The notes under the pieces: generated by a model
Told to the model about the DNA's origin: nothing
The model's input: the letters and a program-made list of their open reading frames with translations, nothing else
The model's database searches: none
Program-made: the position numbers and the translations under genes
From: Xanthomonas vasicola
GTDB lineage: Bacteria > Pseudomonadota > Gammaproteobacteria > Xanthomonadales > Xanthomonadaceae
Length of the DNA stretch: 64,000 nucleotides
Direction of reading: 5' to 3'
NCBI RefSeq assembly: GCF_000772705.2
Contig: NZ_JSBW02000035.1
Coordinates: 1 to 64,000, forward strand
Shown: one piece after another, positions 28,884-37,850 of the stretch
Position numbering within the stretch: the stretch's first letter is position 1
Layout: each line of letters opens with the position of its first letter

Positions 28884-29887
28884 GGACGTGCCTCGGAAAG
28901 CTCTGGCGGCAACGGAATGGAAACGCGAAAACACACGCCAGCCGGGTCGAAGGACAACTCGACCTCGCCCTTGAGGTCATGCTTCAAACCACGTTCCAGA
29001 AGACGCGTGCCGAACCCCTTGCGCTTGGGCGGCTGAACAGGCGGGCCACCGGCTTCTTGCCAGAAGAGCTCAAGCAGATCCTGCTCGCCACGTGTGCTGC
29101 GCTCCCACGACACCAGCACGTTCCCAGCCGGCGACGACAATGCACCGTGCTTGAGCGCATTGGTGCACAGCTCGTGCAGCGCCATCGACAGCGCCAGTGC
29201 GCGCCGCGGATCCAGCCGACACGAGCCGCCCTGCAGGGTGAAACGTTGACTCTCGTTGGATTCGTAAAGCGCGGCCGCGTCGCGGGTCAGCTCCAAGATA
29301 TCGGCGCTGACCCAGTTCTCACGCGTCAGCGTGTCGTGTGCCCGCGACAGCGCCAGCAGGCGCGCATCAAGCTTTTCCTGTGCGTCGGCAAGACTGGCGG
29401 CGTTGGTGAACGACTGCCGCGCCAACGATTGCACCATCACCAGCGAATTCTTGACCCGATGGTTGAGCTCGTTGATCAACAATTGCAGATGCTGTTCGTG
29501 CTGCTTGTGTTCGGTGATGTCGCGTGTAGCGCCAGCAATCGCTTCGACCTTGCCATCCGGCCCGAACACCGGAGTGAAGATGTAGTCGTAGACACGCAGG
29601 CCTTTGACCGTATGCGGGAATGGCACTTCGCCACGCACCGGCTGGCGTGTTGCGATCACCCGCTCGATTTCCTCGTCGTGCATGGCCGCATGCCAGGGCT
29701 CGTAGCCCAGTTCCAGGCAGGTCTTGCCGCAAGCGTCTTCCCAACGCATGCCCCACATCGTCAACAACGCCTGATTGGCGTAGACGAAGCGGTGCTGGAT
29801 ATTGAACACATACAAAAGATCTGGTGTTGCCTGGAGTAAGGCCTCGTAAATGCGCGACTTCGCTGCGTCTTCCTGATGCTCGGCCAT
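28880..29887 (-). CDS. PAS-domain HWE-family sensor histidine kinase
   Basis: 335 aa from MAEHQEDAAKSR at 29887; longer frames lack a good start. It is soluble, with no membrane helices. A PAS domain at about 15-135 (LLQATPDLLYVFNIQHRFVYANQALL ... GATRDITEHKQ) is followed by the dimerisation and phosphoacceptor motif NELNHRVKNSLVMVQSLARQS. An HATPase domain has ALHELCTNALKHGALS, and LELFWQEAGGP supplies the W-x-E of the HWE class. There is no LOV cysteine motif. It is coupled to the receiver gene. Confidence 0.87.
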   Translation of the reverse strand: MAEHQEDAAKSRIYEALLQATPDLLYVFNIQHRFVYANQALLTMWGMRWEDACGKTCLELGYEPWHAAMHDEEIERVIATRQPVRGEVPFPHTVKGLRVYDYIFTPVFGPDGKVEAIAGATRDITEHKQHEQHLQLLINELNHRVKNSLVMVQSLARQSFTNAASLADAQEKLDARLLALSRAHDTLTRENWVSADILELTRDAAALYESNESQRFTLQGGSCRLDPRRALALSMALHELCTNALKHGALSSPAGNVLVSWERSTRGEQDLLELFWQEAGGPPVQPPKRKGFGTRLLERGLKHDLKGEVELSFDPAGVCFRVSIPLPPELSEARP

Positions 29888-30159
29888 TGCGCCATGGTCC
29901 TGAAATTGAAGCGAACGATAAATGGACGGACGTGAACGTCCGATCATGCGTATCTGACGTGCGAATGGAGCCAAAGCGCGCTGCAGCCCAAGAAAATGGC
30001 CGGCGCTCGACCGGACACTGCGAGCGCATTCCAAGCGTCCGTGCCTACGCCTTCAGAATCTTCACTGCCCACTCTGGACCGATGATCGTCCGCCTGGTCG
30101 CCCTGCACCGCCGTCCCTGATAGCCTTTCGCCCTATTCCGCAGTGATTACCGATTCGTC

Positions 30160-30834
30160 ATGAAAAAAGCCGTTGTTCTGTTGTCCGGTGGCATGGATTC
30201 CGCCGCCGTCATCGCACTCGCGCAGGAGCAGGGCTTTGCCGTCTACGCGCTGAGCGTGCGCTATGGCCAGCGCCATACATCGGAACTGGACGCCGCTACG
30301 CGCGTTGCCGCCGCGCAGGGTGTCATTGCGCACAAGGTGGTCGACGTGGACCTGCGCAGCATCGGCGGCTCGGCACTGACCGACGACATCGACGTCCCTG
30401 ACGCCGGTGGCGACGGCATCCCGGTCACGTATGTGCCCGCACGCAACACCATCATGCTGTCGCTGGCACTCGGTTGGGCCGAGGTCGTCGGCGCCAACGA
30501 CCTGTTCTGCGGCGTCAATGCGGTGGACTACTCGGGCTACCCGGACTGCCGCCCCGAGTTCGTGCGCGCCTTTGAAGTACTTGCCAATCTGGCCACCAAG
30601 GCAGGTGTGGAAGGCGCGGGGCTGCGCGTGCACGCACCGCTGCAGTTCCTCAGCAAAGCCGACATCGTTCGTGAAGGCGTGCGCCTGGGTGTGGACTTCG
30701 GCCTCACCGTCTCCTGCTACCGCGCCGACGCCGATGGTCGCGCCTGCGGCCACTGTGACGCATGCCGCCTGCGCGCTGCCGGCTTCGCCGACGCCGGCGT
30801 CCCCGACCCCACCCACTACGCCATTTTATCTTGA
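30160..30834 (+). CDS. queC: QueC, 7-cyano-7-deazaguanine synthase
   Basis: 224 aa. It converts 7-carboxy-7-deazaguanine to preQ0 with ATP and ammonia in queuosine biosynthesis. The PP-loop motif [11 protein letters not shown] (about residues 7-17) and the four-Cys zinc site near the C-terminus ([21 protein letters not shown]) are both present. The partner queE lies about 400 bp away on the opposite strand; a tRNA gene separates them. Confidence 0.95.
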   Translation: MKKAVVLLSGGMDSAAVIALAQEQGFAVYALSVRYGQRHTSELDAATRVAAAQGVIAHKVVDVDLRSIGGSALTDDIDVPDAGGDGIPVTYVPARNTIMLSLALGWAEVVGANDLFCGVNAVDYSGYPDCRPEFVRAFEVLANLATKAGVEGAGLRVHAPLQFLSKADIVREGVRLGVDFGLTVSCYRADADGRACGHCDACRLRAAGFADAGVPDPTHYAILS

Positions 30835-30881
30835 CGCCCGCGTAGGGTAGAATGCGCACCCCGACGCAATGTCGGGTCAGT

Positions 30882-30957
30882 GGGCCGTTAGCTCAGTCGG
30901 TAGAGCAGAAGACTTTTAATCTTTTGGTCGATGGTTCGAATCCATCACGGCCCACCA
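30882..30957 (+). tRNA. tRNA-Lys (UUU)
   Basis: 76 nt including the encoded CCA. The acceptor arms GGGCCGT/ACGGCCC, D-arm GCTCAGTCGGTAGAGC, anticodon loop CTTTTAA (anticodon TTT) and T-loop GGTTCGAATCC all fold normally. Confidence 0.97.
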
Positions 30958-31210
30958 TCTCTAGCAAAGCTTTCAGCGACGTTCATTGCTCCGCAAGAAG
31001 GCAGTCCGCTCCGCAATTTCGCATTATCCGGTCGGCGGTGTAACTACGCGCGCGCAGGTGTACCGCGACGCTAACGCATCATCGTCGTGTTGGCTTTCGG
31101 GCCTTGTCGCTTTGTAGGATTGCGCGCTGCCTGAGCAGACCAACACATCGTCTAAGTCTGTTTTTCAGCATGAGGCACTCGGCTAATACGCTGTGCTAAG
31201 CGCTTGATTC

Positions 31211-31894
31211 TCAGCGCCCAGGCTCGTCATTCCACAGCAGCTTGTGCAGCTGCATCTGGAAGCGCACCGGCAGGCGGTCGGCGACGATCCAGTCCGCCAG
31301 TTGTCGCGGGCTGACCTCACTTTTGCTGGGCGAAAACCACACCGTGCAGCGTCGATCCAGCGCGTGCGCGGCGACGATTTCGCGCGACCATTCGTAATCG
31401 GCACGGCTGCAGATCACGAACTTGATCTGGTCGCGTGCGGTCAGCAGCGGCAGGTTTTCCCAGCGGTTGCGCGCTTCTTCGCCGGATGCCGGCGTCTTGA
31501 TGTCAACCACGCGCGAGACGCGTGGATCGACGGCGGACACGTCCAGCGCACCGGAGGTTTCCAGCGACACGTCGTAACCGGCATCGCAGAGTTTCTGCAG
31601 CAGCACCAAGCACCGCTTCTGTGCCAGTGGCTCGCCGCCGGTCACGCAGACATGGCGCACGCCATGACGGGCAACTTCGGCGACGATGGCGTCGATGTCA
31701 TGCCACTCGCCGCCATGGAAGGCGTAGGCGGTGTCGCAATATAGGCAGCGCAAGGGGCAGCCGGTCAGACGCACGAACACTGTCGGCCAGCCGGCGGCTT
31801 CGGCTTCGCCTTGCAGGGACAAAAAGATTTCGGTGATCTTCAACCGCGGCAGGGGCGATTGAATAATCTCGCTAGGGACGGCGGCGGCGTTCAT
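31211..31894 (-). CDS. queE: QueE, 7-carboxy-7-deazaguanine synthase
   Basis: 227 aa from MNAAAVPSEI at 31894. This radical SAM enzyme makes 7-carboxy-7-deazaguanine. It has EIFLSLQGEAEAAGWPTVFVRL, the Cx3Cx2C cluster CPLRCLYC and the SAM motif VTGGEP. It is the last gene of the Tol-Pal unit, 42 bp after cpoB, a common arrangement in gammaproteobacteria. The upstream in-frame ATG at 31924 is less likely. Confidence 0.94.
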   Translation of the reverse strand: MNAAAVPSEIIQSPLPRLKITEIFLSLQGEAEAAGWPTVFVRLTGCPLRCLYCDTAYAFHGGEWHDIDAIVAEVARHGVRHVCVTGGEPLAQKRCLVLLQKLCDAGYDVSLETSGALDVSAVDPRVSRVVDIKTPASGEEARNRWENLPLLTARDQIKFVICSRADYEWSREIVAAHALDRRCTVWFSPSKSEVSPRQLADWIVADRLPVRFQMQLHKLLWNDEPGR

Positions 31895-31936
31895 GGGCAA
31901 AGTATGCGCCGTGCCGACAGGCACCGACGCGCTGGC

Positions 31937-32755
31937 TCAGCGCAGTTGCTGGCCGAGACGGATGGACTGCAGGCGTTCCTGCGCGACGCGTGCTGCATCG
32001 GAGCCGGGATACTGCGAGGCGACCTGCTGCAAGGTCTGCTGCGCTTCGTTGTTCTTGCCTTCGCCGTACTGCGACAGGCCGAGCTTCAACAGGCCGCCAG
32101 CGGCCTTGTCGTGCGTGGGATAACGGCTGACGAGATCGCGAAACTGCGCCTCGGCAAGCTGGAAATTGCGGGTGGCGTAATAACTCTCACCCAGCCAATA
32201 CAAGGCATTGGGGGTGTAGACGCCGTTGGGATAGAGCTCCAGAAAGCTCAGAAACAACTGCGACGCATCGTCGTACTTGCCGTTCTTCAAGGCATCGAAC
32301 GCTATGTTATAGGCAGTGCGTTCGTCGTTGCTGACGGCCAGGGTGCCTGGGTCGCCATGAACGGTGGGCGGCTTCTCGGAAGTTGCCGCCGCTGCAGGCC
32401 GCGCGGCAGATGCCGGGGCCGGGGTGACGCTGCCGGTTGCTGGGGGCAATGACGGCGTTGCGCCACCTGCACCTTCCAACCGATTCAGACGTCCGTCCAG
32501 GTCCAGATACTGGTCCTTGGACTGTTGCTTGAGTTGCTCGTTATCGTGCTGCAGCTGTTCGACGGTCGACCGCAACGCCTGCAGGTCCGAACGCGCCTGC
32601 TGCAGCTGGTTGAGGAGATCGTTATTGGCCTGACTGTTGGCCTGCTGCTGCTCAAGCAAGGCCACACGGTCAGCGAGACTGGCTCGCTGCGCGTATGCCG
32701 GCGCGGCGACCACGAGGGCCGCCGCGACGAACAGGGATGTCACTCGAAAGCGCAT
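31937..32755 (-). CDS. cpoB: CpoB (YbgF), Tol-associated periplasmic TPR protein
   Basis: 272 aa. The signal peptide MRFRVTSLFVAAALVVAAPAYA-Q is followed by a coiled coil (about 30-85, ADRVALLEQQQANSQANN) that trimerises, a Pro/Ala linker and C-terminal TPRs (YNIAFDALKNGKYDDASQLF). CpoB coordinates outer-membrane constriction with PBP1B during division. It sits 5 bp downstream of pal. Confidence 0.93.
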   Translation of the reverse strand: MRFRVTSLFVAAALVVAAPAYAQRASLADRVALLEQQQANSQANNDLLNQLQQARSDLQALRSTVEQLQHDNEQLKQQSKDQYLDLDGRLNRLEGAGGATPSLPPATGSVTPAPASAARPAAAATSEKPPTVHGDPGTLAVSNDERTAYNIAFDALKNGKYDDASQLFLSFLELYPNGVYTPNALYWLGESYYATRNFQLAEAQFRDLVSRYPTHDKAAGGLLKLGLSQYGEGKNNEAQQTLQQVASQYPGSDAARVAQERLQSIRLGQQLR

Positions 32756-32760
32756 CGCTC

Positions 32761-33279
32761 TTACTGAGCCGTGTACACGATTTCGACGCGACGGTTCTGC
32801 GACCAGCAGCTTTCGCCGGACTCGGTGCAGACCGGACGCTCTTCACCGTAGCTGACAACGGTCAGCTGGCTAGCCGAGCCGCCGGCAGCCTGCAGCGACG
32901 ACGACACGGCATTGCCGCGACGCTCGCCCAGACCCATGTTGTATTCACGCGAACCACGCTCGTCGGTATTGCCCTGCAGGGTGATACGCGAGGAAGGACG
33001 GTCACGCAGGTACTTGGCGTGGCAAGCCATGATGGCCTGGAATTCCGGCTTCAGGGAGTCCTGATCCAGGTCGAAGTAAACAACGCGCTGGCGCAGGCAG
33101 GCATCGGTATCCAGGTCGCCCGGGCCGTACAGACCAGAGGTGGACGGGCCGGTAGGAACCGAAGAACCAGCGGTGGTATCGGTTGCAGGAGGCGGAGTTT
33201 CCTTCACCTTCTTCGAGCAACCAGCCAGTACAGCGACGGACAACAGGGAGACAAGCAAGACGCGGGTGGACTTGTTCAT
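32761..33279 (-). CDS. pal: Pal, peptidoglycan-associated lipoprotein
   Basis: 172 aa. Lipoprotein signal with lipobox LAGC (VLLVSLLSVAVLAGC) and a Pro/Thr/Ser linker. The OmpA-like peptidoglycan-binding domain carries YFDLDQDSLKPEF and ITLQGNTDERGSREYNMGLGERR (about residues 65-130). Two extra Cys near the end (RPVCTESGESCWSQ) may form a disulfide; these are less usual. It links the outer membrane to peptidoglycan with TolB. Confidence 0.95.
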   Translation of the reverse strand: MNKSTRVLLVSLLSVAVLAGCSKKVKETPPPATDTTAGSSVPTGPSTSGLYGPGDLDTDACLRQRVVYFDLDQDSLKPEFQAIMACHAKYLRDRPSSRITLQGNTDERGSREYNMGLGERRGNAVSSSLQAAGGSASQLTVVSYGEERPVCTESGESCWSQNRRVEIVYTAQ

Positions 33280-33336
33280 GAGGTACCTATGGAGGCTCTG
33301 GGCCGATGAGTGGTTTAACGCAGCGAAATATTAACA

Positions 33337-34656
33337 TTAATGCGCGGTTCGGTAAGGCCCCCATGCGGGTTCTCTCACATCGCCGTCGGCCAGCACCAGA
33401 CGCTGGCGGACCCGAGCGTCGGAAGAGACGGCGTACAGCACGCCACGGCCACCTTCGCGCGCGGCGTACAACACCATACTGGCGTTAGGCGCAAAGCTCG
33501 GCGATTCGTCCAACGAACCGGGCGACAACGTGCTCCAGCTCGGGGAACCCAGGCTGCGGTCCATCATCGCGATGCGATAGCTGTTGCCACTGCCCTGTGC
33601 CACGGCAATCTTCTTGCCGTCGAACGACACGCTGGCGGTGGCGTTGTAGTTGCCTTGGAAGGTCACGCGGTTGGCGCTGCCGCCGCTGGCGGAGACCTGA
33701 TAGATCTGCGGACGACCGCCACGATCAGAGGTGAAGTAGATGCTGCCGCCATCCGGCGCCCAGGTCGGCTCGGTGTCGATGCCGAAGTGGTTGGTGAGCT
33801 GGGTCAGCTGCTTGCTGCCCAGATCCATCACGTAAATTTCCGGGTTGCCACTGCGCGACAGCGCCAGCGCCAGGCGACGGCCATCCGGCGAGAACGACGG
33901 TGCACCGTTGATGCCGCGGAAGCTGGAGACCAGCTCGCGTGCGCCGGTAGCGATGTCCTGCAGGTAGATAGACGAATTGCCGCGCTCAAAGCTCACATAG
34001 GCCAGCTTCTTGCCGTCCGGGCTCCAGTTCGGCGACAGCAACGGCTCGGCCGAACGCACGATGGTCTGCGGGTTGTAACCATCCGAATCGGCCACCATCA
34101 GCGCATAACGCATGGCGCCGCCCTTGCCGCTGGCAGTCACGTATGCAATGCGGGTCCAGAATGCGCCGCGCACGCCGGTGATCTTTTCGTAGATGGCATC
34201 GGCCATCTGGTGCGACACATCGCGCATTGCGTTGGCGCGCGCGGTCATCGCCAGGCCCAGCATGCGCTCGCCCTTGGCCACGTCGAACAACTCGTATTCC
34301 ACGCGATAGGCGCCGTCACCAGCGTCCATGACGCGGCCGACCACGATGTAGTTCTGCTTGAGGGTGCGCCAGGTTTGGAACTGCACCTCGGTGCCACGGG
34401 TCGGCTTTTCGACGATCTGCGCGGCCGGCAGCGTGCGGAACTGGCCAGAACGATCCAGGTCGGCGCCGACGACGGCAGACACATCGGTCTGCGGCGCAGT
34501 GCCGGAGCCCTGATATGGCATCGGAATGACAGCGATCGGCGTGGCCGAAGCGCTACCGCCGACGATATCGATGGTGAGGCCTTGCTGCTGCGCAAATGCG
34601 CTCAGCGGCAACAACAGGGCGGTCAAGGCAACTAGCCAACGCAGCGGTTTGTTCAT
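33337..34656 (-). CDS. tolB: TolB, Tol-Pal periplasmic beta-propeller
   Basis: 439 aa from MNKPLRWLVALTALL at 34656, with signal peptide cut after AFA-Q. The N-terminal domain (about 30-165) is followed by a six-bladed propeller with repeated NWSPDGKKLAYVS, FSPDGRRLALALS and WAPDGGSIYFTSD motifs. TolB binds Pal and the TolA C-terminus. The frame is open further upstream to 34869, but that extension lacks a signal. Confidence 0.95.
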   Translation of the reverse strand: MNKPLRWLVALTALLLPLSAFAQQQGLTIDIVGGSASATPIAVIPMPYQGSGTAPQTDVSAVVGADLDRSGQFRTLPAAQIVEKPTRGTEVQFQTWRTLKQNYIVVGRVMDAGDGAYRVEYELFDVAKGERMLGLAMTARANAMRDVSHQMADAIYEKITGVRGAFWTRIAYVTASGKGGAMRYALMVADSDGYNPQTIVRSAEPLLSPNWSPDGKKLAYVSFERGNSSIYLQDIATGARELVSSFRGINGAPSFSPDGRRLALALSRSGNPEIYVMDLGSKQLTQLTNHFGIDTEPTWAPDGGSIYFTSDRGGRPQIYQVSASGGSANRVTFQGNYNATASVSFDGKKIAVAQGSGNSYRIAMMDRSLGSPSWSTLSPGSLDESPSFAPNASMVLYAAREGGRGVLYAVSSDARVRQRLVLADGDVREPAWGPYRTAH

Positions 34657-34911
34657 GGACGGCTCGGATCGGGCAGAAAAAGTGTGCAAGGGATAGCAAT
34701 CAACGCGTGAACATACGCGCAATCGTGAATGAGTTGGCGTGAAAATGGAGCGAGCGATCGTGTAGCGACAGGGGCGGCACCATTGATCAATCGCGTTGGC
34801 GTGGCAGCTCGCCCGCTGCCGCTTGGGGCAGCAGCGCGCGCACCGGGAACAGCACCCGTTCCACCGCATCAGGCTGCGGCGCCGACGGCAGCCGCAGCCC
34901 GACGACGATCA

Positions 34912-35952
34912 TTACTGGTCCTGCGCGGTGAACACGAAGGTCAGATTGCGTTGGAACACCGATTCAAATCCGCGGTAGGGCAATGGCTGGGCACTCAACA
35001 CGGCCGCCTCGATCGAGCGCTGGCCAGCCTCGTCGTAAGGGCAGCCCGGCGCGACCTTGGCCTCCATCACGCTGCCGCCAGGCAACTGACGAATATTGAT
35101 CGTGCATTTCTGGCCCGGCGGCACCGACGGTGGGCGCACCCACTGCGCCAACACCTTCTGCTGGATCGCCGCAGCGTACTTGGCGGCCAGATCGGTGCTG
35201 GTACCGCCCTGCCCTGCAGTCGGCTGCGCGCTGGTCGCAGCGGCCGCGGAAGCCTGCTGCGCACGTGCGGCAGCAACCTGACGCAACTTTTGTTCGGCCA
35301 GCGCTGCTTCCTTGGTGGCCTGCTCGCGCTGCCGGCGGATGTCGGCGATCTTCTTCTGACGTTCGGCGTCGTCCGCCGCCTGCTGCGCGGCCGCCTGCTT
35401 CTTCTTGGCGTCGGCTTCTTCCTGCTGCTTGGCCAGGCGCAACTTCTGCTCGGCCTCTTCCTGGCGTTTGCGCTCGGTCAGATCGATCTGCTCTTGGCGG
35501 CGCTTGGCTTCCTGTTCCTGCTTGGCCTTTTCGGCGGAAATGGCCAGTGCGTCAACACGATCCTGGTCGACCTTGTCGGGCTGGGCGACGCGTTCCTGTG
35601 CCTGCGCCTGCTGTGGCGTGGGCGCATCCTGCGGACGCGGCTCGGGAATAGGCTGCGGCGGTGGCACGCTGTCTTCCGGCGCGGGTTCGGGCAATGGCGC
35701 GGGCGGCGGCGGGGTTTCGACCGGCGTGGCCTTCAGTGCCTGGCGTGCAACCCGTGCATCAGCGGCGGACACGTCCAGCGAGGCTTCCATGCTGGGGTCG
35801 CCGGCAGCCGGTTCGACCGAGCGTTCGGGCGACCACAGCCAGCCGGCGATGAACACCAGCGCGACCAGCACGTGCACGACCAATGCCAGGACAACCGGTC
35901 GAAACCAGCCGTCATCGCGCGCCGTCTGCGTGGGGAGTGCGTCAGCGTGCAT
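34912..35952 (-). CDS. tolA: TolA, trans-envelope linker protein
   Basis: 346 aa. One N-terminal transmembrane helix (VVLALVVHVLVALVFIAGWLW, about residues 19-39), a Pro-rich stretch, then a long Ala/Lys/Glu/Gln helical rod (about 100-250, KRRQEQIDLTERKRQEEAEQ) and a globular C-terminal domain with a Cys pair. It transmits proton-motive force from TolQR to TolB-Pal. The start overlaps the tolR stop. A gap of about 255 bp before tolB is unusual. Confidence 0.93.
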   Translation of the reverse strand: MHADALPTQTARDDGWFRPVVLALVVHVLVALVFIAGWLWSPERSVEPAAGDPSMEASLDVSAADARVARQALKATPVETPPPPAPLPEPAPEDSVPPPQPIPEPRPQDAPTPQQAQAQERVAQPDKVDQDRVDALAISAEKAKQEQEAKRRQEQIDLTERKRQEEAEQKLRLAKQQEEADAKKKQAAAQQAADDAERQKKIADIRRQREQATKEAALAEQKLRQVAAARAQQASAAAATSAQPTAGQGGTSTDLAAKYAAAIQQKVLAQWVRPPSVPPGQKCTINIRQLPGGSVMEAKVAPGCPYDEAGQRSIEAAVLSAQPLPYRGFESVFQRNLTFVFTAQDQ

Positions 35953-36391
35953 CGCTGCCTGCAGTGCCGCCGGAGTCGGAAATCAGGCCCACCTTCTCGA
36001 CCTTTGCCTGCTTGAGCACATCGATCGCGTCCATGATCTTTTGATAGGGCGCGTCGCGATCGCCCGCCACTACCACGCGCGCATCCTTGTCTTGCGCCAC
36101 GATGGCAGCCAACTGCGCCTGCAGCGCGGCCACGTCCATCGCCTGCGGCTTACCCTTGGGCAGCTGCAGCGCGAGTTTGCCATCGGCGGCGACCACCACC
36201 ACGACCGGGTCCTGCTTGCTCTCCAGCGCCTTGGCGCGCGAGCTGGGCAGACTGACGTCGGTGCTCAGGGTCAGCAACGGTGCGGTCACCATGAAGATGA
36301 TCAGCAGCACCAGCATCACGTCGATATACGGCACGACGTTGATGTCGGATTTGAGCTTGCGCTTCTTACGGCGGGAAATACCGGAGATCAT
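35942..36391 (-). CDS. tolR: TolR, Tol-Pal energy-transducing protein
   Basis: 149 aa from MISGISRRKKRK at 36391. The single transmembrane helix contains the essential proton-channel Asp (PYIDVMLVLLIIFMVTAPLL), and a periplasmic ExbD-like domain follows. It overlaps tolA. A 157-bp space separates it from tolQ. Confidence 0.94.
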   Translation of the reverse strand: MISGISRRKKRKLKSDINVVPYIDVMLVLLIIFMVTAPLLTLSTDVSLPSSRAKALESKQDPVVVVVAADGKLALQLPKGKPQAMDVAALQAQLAAIVAQDKDARVVVAGDRDAPYQKIMDAIDVLKQAKVEKVGLISDSGGTAGSDAR

Positions 36392-36548
36392 CGCGAAACG
36401 TTCCTCATTAGTCCTCGGCGCCAGCTGGCAGCGTGGTCGCACGGTATCCGCGTCAGGGACACCTGCACGTGGCGCTGCGCACCAACGCGACTGGCTCTCC
36501 CGGCCACGTCCCGCGTAACGCCATGCGGGTGCGTGCCGGGAGCGCGCA

Positions 36549-37328
36549 TCACTCGTCCGCGCCGACCTGGCGCTGCAGGATGGAGCTGAACTCGTCGGCA
36601 AAGGTTTCGTAGCGCACCGACAGCCGTTCCACGCGCGTGGTGAAGCGGTTGTAGGCCCACACGGCCGGGATCGCGACGAACAGGCCGATGGCTGTGGCGA
36701 ACAACGCTTCGGAGATACCCGGGGCCACGGCGGCGATACCGGCCTGCTCGCCGCTGCTGACCATGTCGTGCATGGTCACCATGATGCCGAACACGGTACC
36801 AACCAAGCCGACGTACGGCGCGGTGGAGCCGATGTTGGCCAGCAGTTCGAGATTGCGCTCAAGCTGATCGACTTCGCGGGTGAAGGCGGTGCGCATGGCG
36901 CGCTGCGCGCCTTCCAACTGCACGCGTGCATCCAAACGGCGACGGTCGCGCAATCGCGAGAACTCGCGGAAGCCGCTTTCGAACATCGACTCCAGACCAC
37001 CGACGGTACGGTTGCGATCGGTTGCCGAGGCGTACAGCTTGGCCAGATCCGCACCAGACCAGAAGCGGTTTTCGAACTCGTCCGCCTCGCGGTTGGCCTG
37101 CTTAAACGCACGCGCCTTGCGGAAAATGATCACCCAGCTGATGAACGAGCCGATCAGCAGCAGCAACACGATGATCTTGACCGGGATACTGGCGCGCAGG
37201 ATCAGGTCTACATAGTTGATGCTGCTGTTGTGCGCCACGCTGGCGGTCTGCGCCGCGGCAGCGGCGACGTCCTGCGGTAGTGCTTCCACTACCGTGTCCT
37301 GCAGGGCCAGGAGCAATGCAATCGACAT
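36549..37328 (-). CDS. tolQ: TolQ, Tol-Pal proton channel subunit
   Basis: 259 aa. Three membrane helices: VKIIVLLLLIGSFISWVIIF, then ANIGSTAPYVGLVGTVFGIM and EALFATAIGLFVAIPAVWAYN, the conserved MotA/TolQ/ExbB pore segment. With TolR and TolA it uses proton-motive force for outer-membrane invagination. It sits 11 bp downstream of ybgC. Confidence 0.95.
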   Translation of the reverse strand: MSIALLLALQDTVVEALPQDVAAAAAQTASVAHNSSINYVDLILRASIPVKIIVLLLLIGSFISWVIIFRKARAFKQANREADEFENRFWSGADLAKLYASATDRNRTVGGLESMFESGFREFSRLRDRRRLDARVQLEGAQRAMRTAFTREVDQLERNLELLANIGSTAPYVGLVGTVFGIMVTMHDMVSSGEQAGIAAVAPGISEALFATAIGLFVAIPAVWAYNRFTTRVERLSVRYETFADEFSSILQRQVGADE

Positions 37329-37339
37329 CCGTTCGTTCC

Positions 37340-37798
37340 TCAGTAATCGGATTCTGTGGTTTCTAAAGCTTTCAACACGTCATACAGCGCATCGTCCATA
37401 CCGCGCGGGCGGAAGTCGCTGGCATCCAGTGCGGCAATGCGCACCTCAGCGGTCAGCAGCACTTCGCCTTCGCGACGGACCGATTGCGCGAACAGCAGGC
37501 TGGCCCGTCTGCATCGCAGCAGCAACGCCGACACTGACAGCGCGTCGTCGAGCCGGGCCGGCTTGAGGAAATCCAATTGCATCGAGCGAACCGCAAACAC
37601 CAGACCGTGCTCCTGGCGCATGCGCTCCTGCCCGTAACCGAGCGCGCGCATCCACTCGGTGCGCGCACGTTCCATGAAAGCAACGTAGCACGCGTGGTAG
37701 ACCACCCCGCCGGCGTCGGTATCTTCCCAGTAGACGCGTGTCGGCCAACTGAATATGGGTGGGGATTCGGGATTCGGAAATTGGGATTCGATGGTCAT
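37340..37798 (-). CDS. ybgC: YbgC, acyl-CoA thioesterase of the Tol-Pal operon
   Basis: 152 aa, hot-dog fold. The catalytic Asp lies in RVYWEDTDAGGVVYHACYVAFMERARTEW (about residues 20-48), as in family members. The only upstream in-frame ATG is at 37798, so the first dozen residues (TIESQFPNPESPP) are encoded by a heptamer repeat. The core begins at IFSWPTR, so the N-terminus may be mis-set or an acquired extension. It heads the Tol-Pal cluster. Confidence 0.9.
   Translation of the reverse strand: MTIESQFPNPESPPIFSWPTRVYWEDTDAGGVVYHACYVAFMERARTEWMRALGYGQERMRQEHGLVFAVRSMQLDFLKPARLDDALSVSALLLRCRRASLLFAQSVRREGEVLLTAEVRIAALDASDFRPRGMDDALYDVLKALETTESDY
37761..37790. repeat. GGGATTC heptamer repeat inside the ybgC 5' end
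   Basis: GGGATTCGGGATTCGG, a short interruption, then GGGATTCG: three units of the chromosome-wide heptamer, overlapping the first codons of ybgC. Confidence 0.8.
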
Positions 37799-37850
37799 GG
37801 GCACTGAGTTTCGGTCGGGACGGTCCAGGTTGGCGACCAACAGCGCGTCT

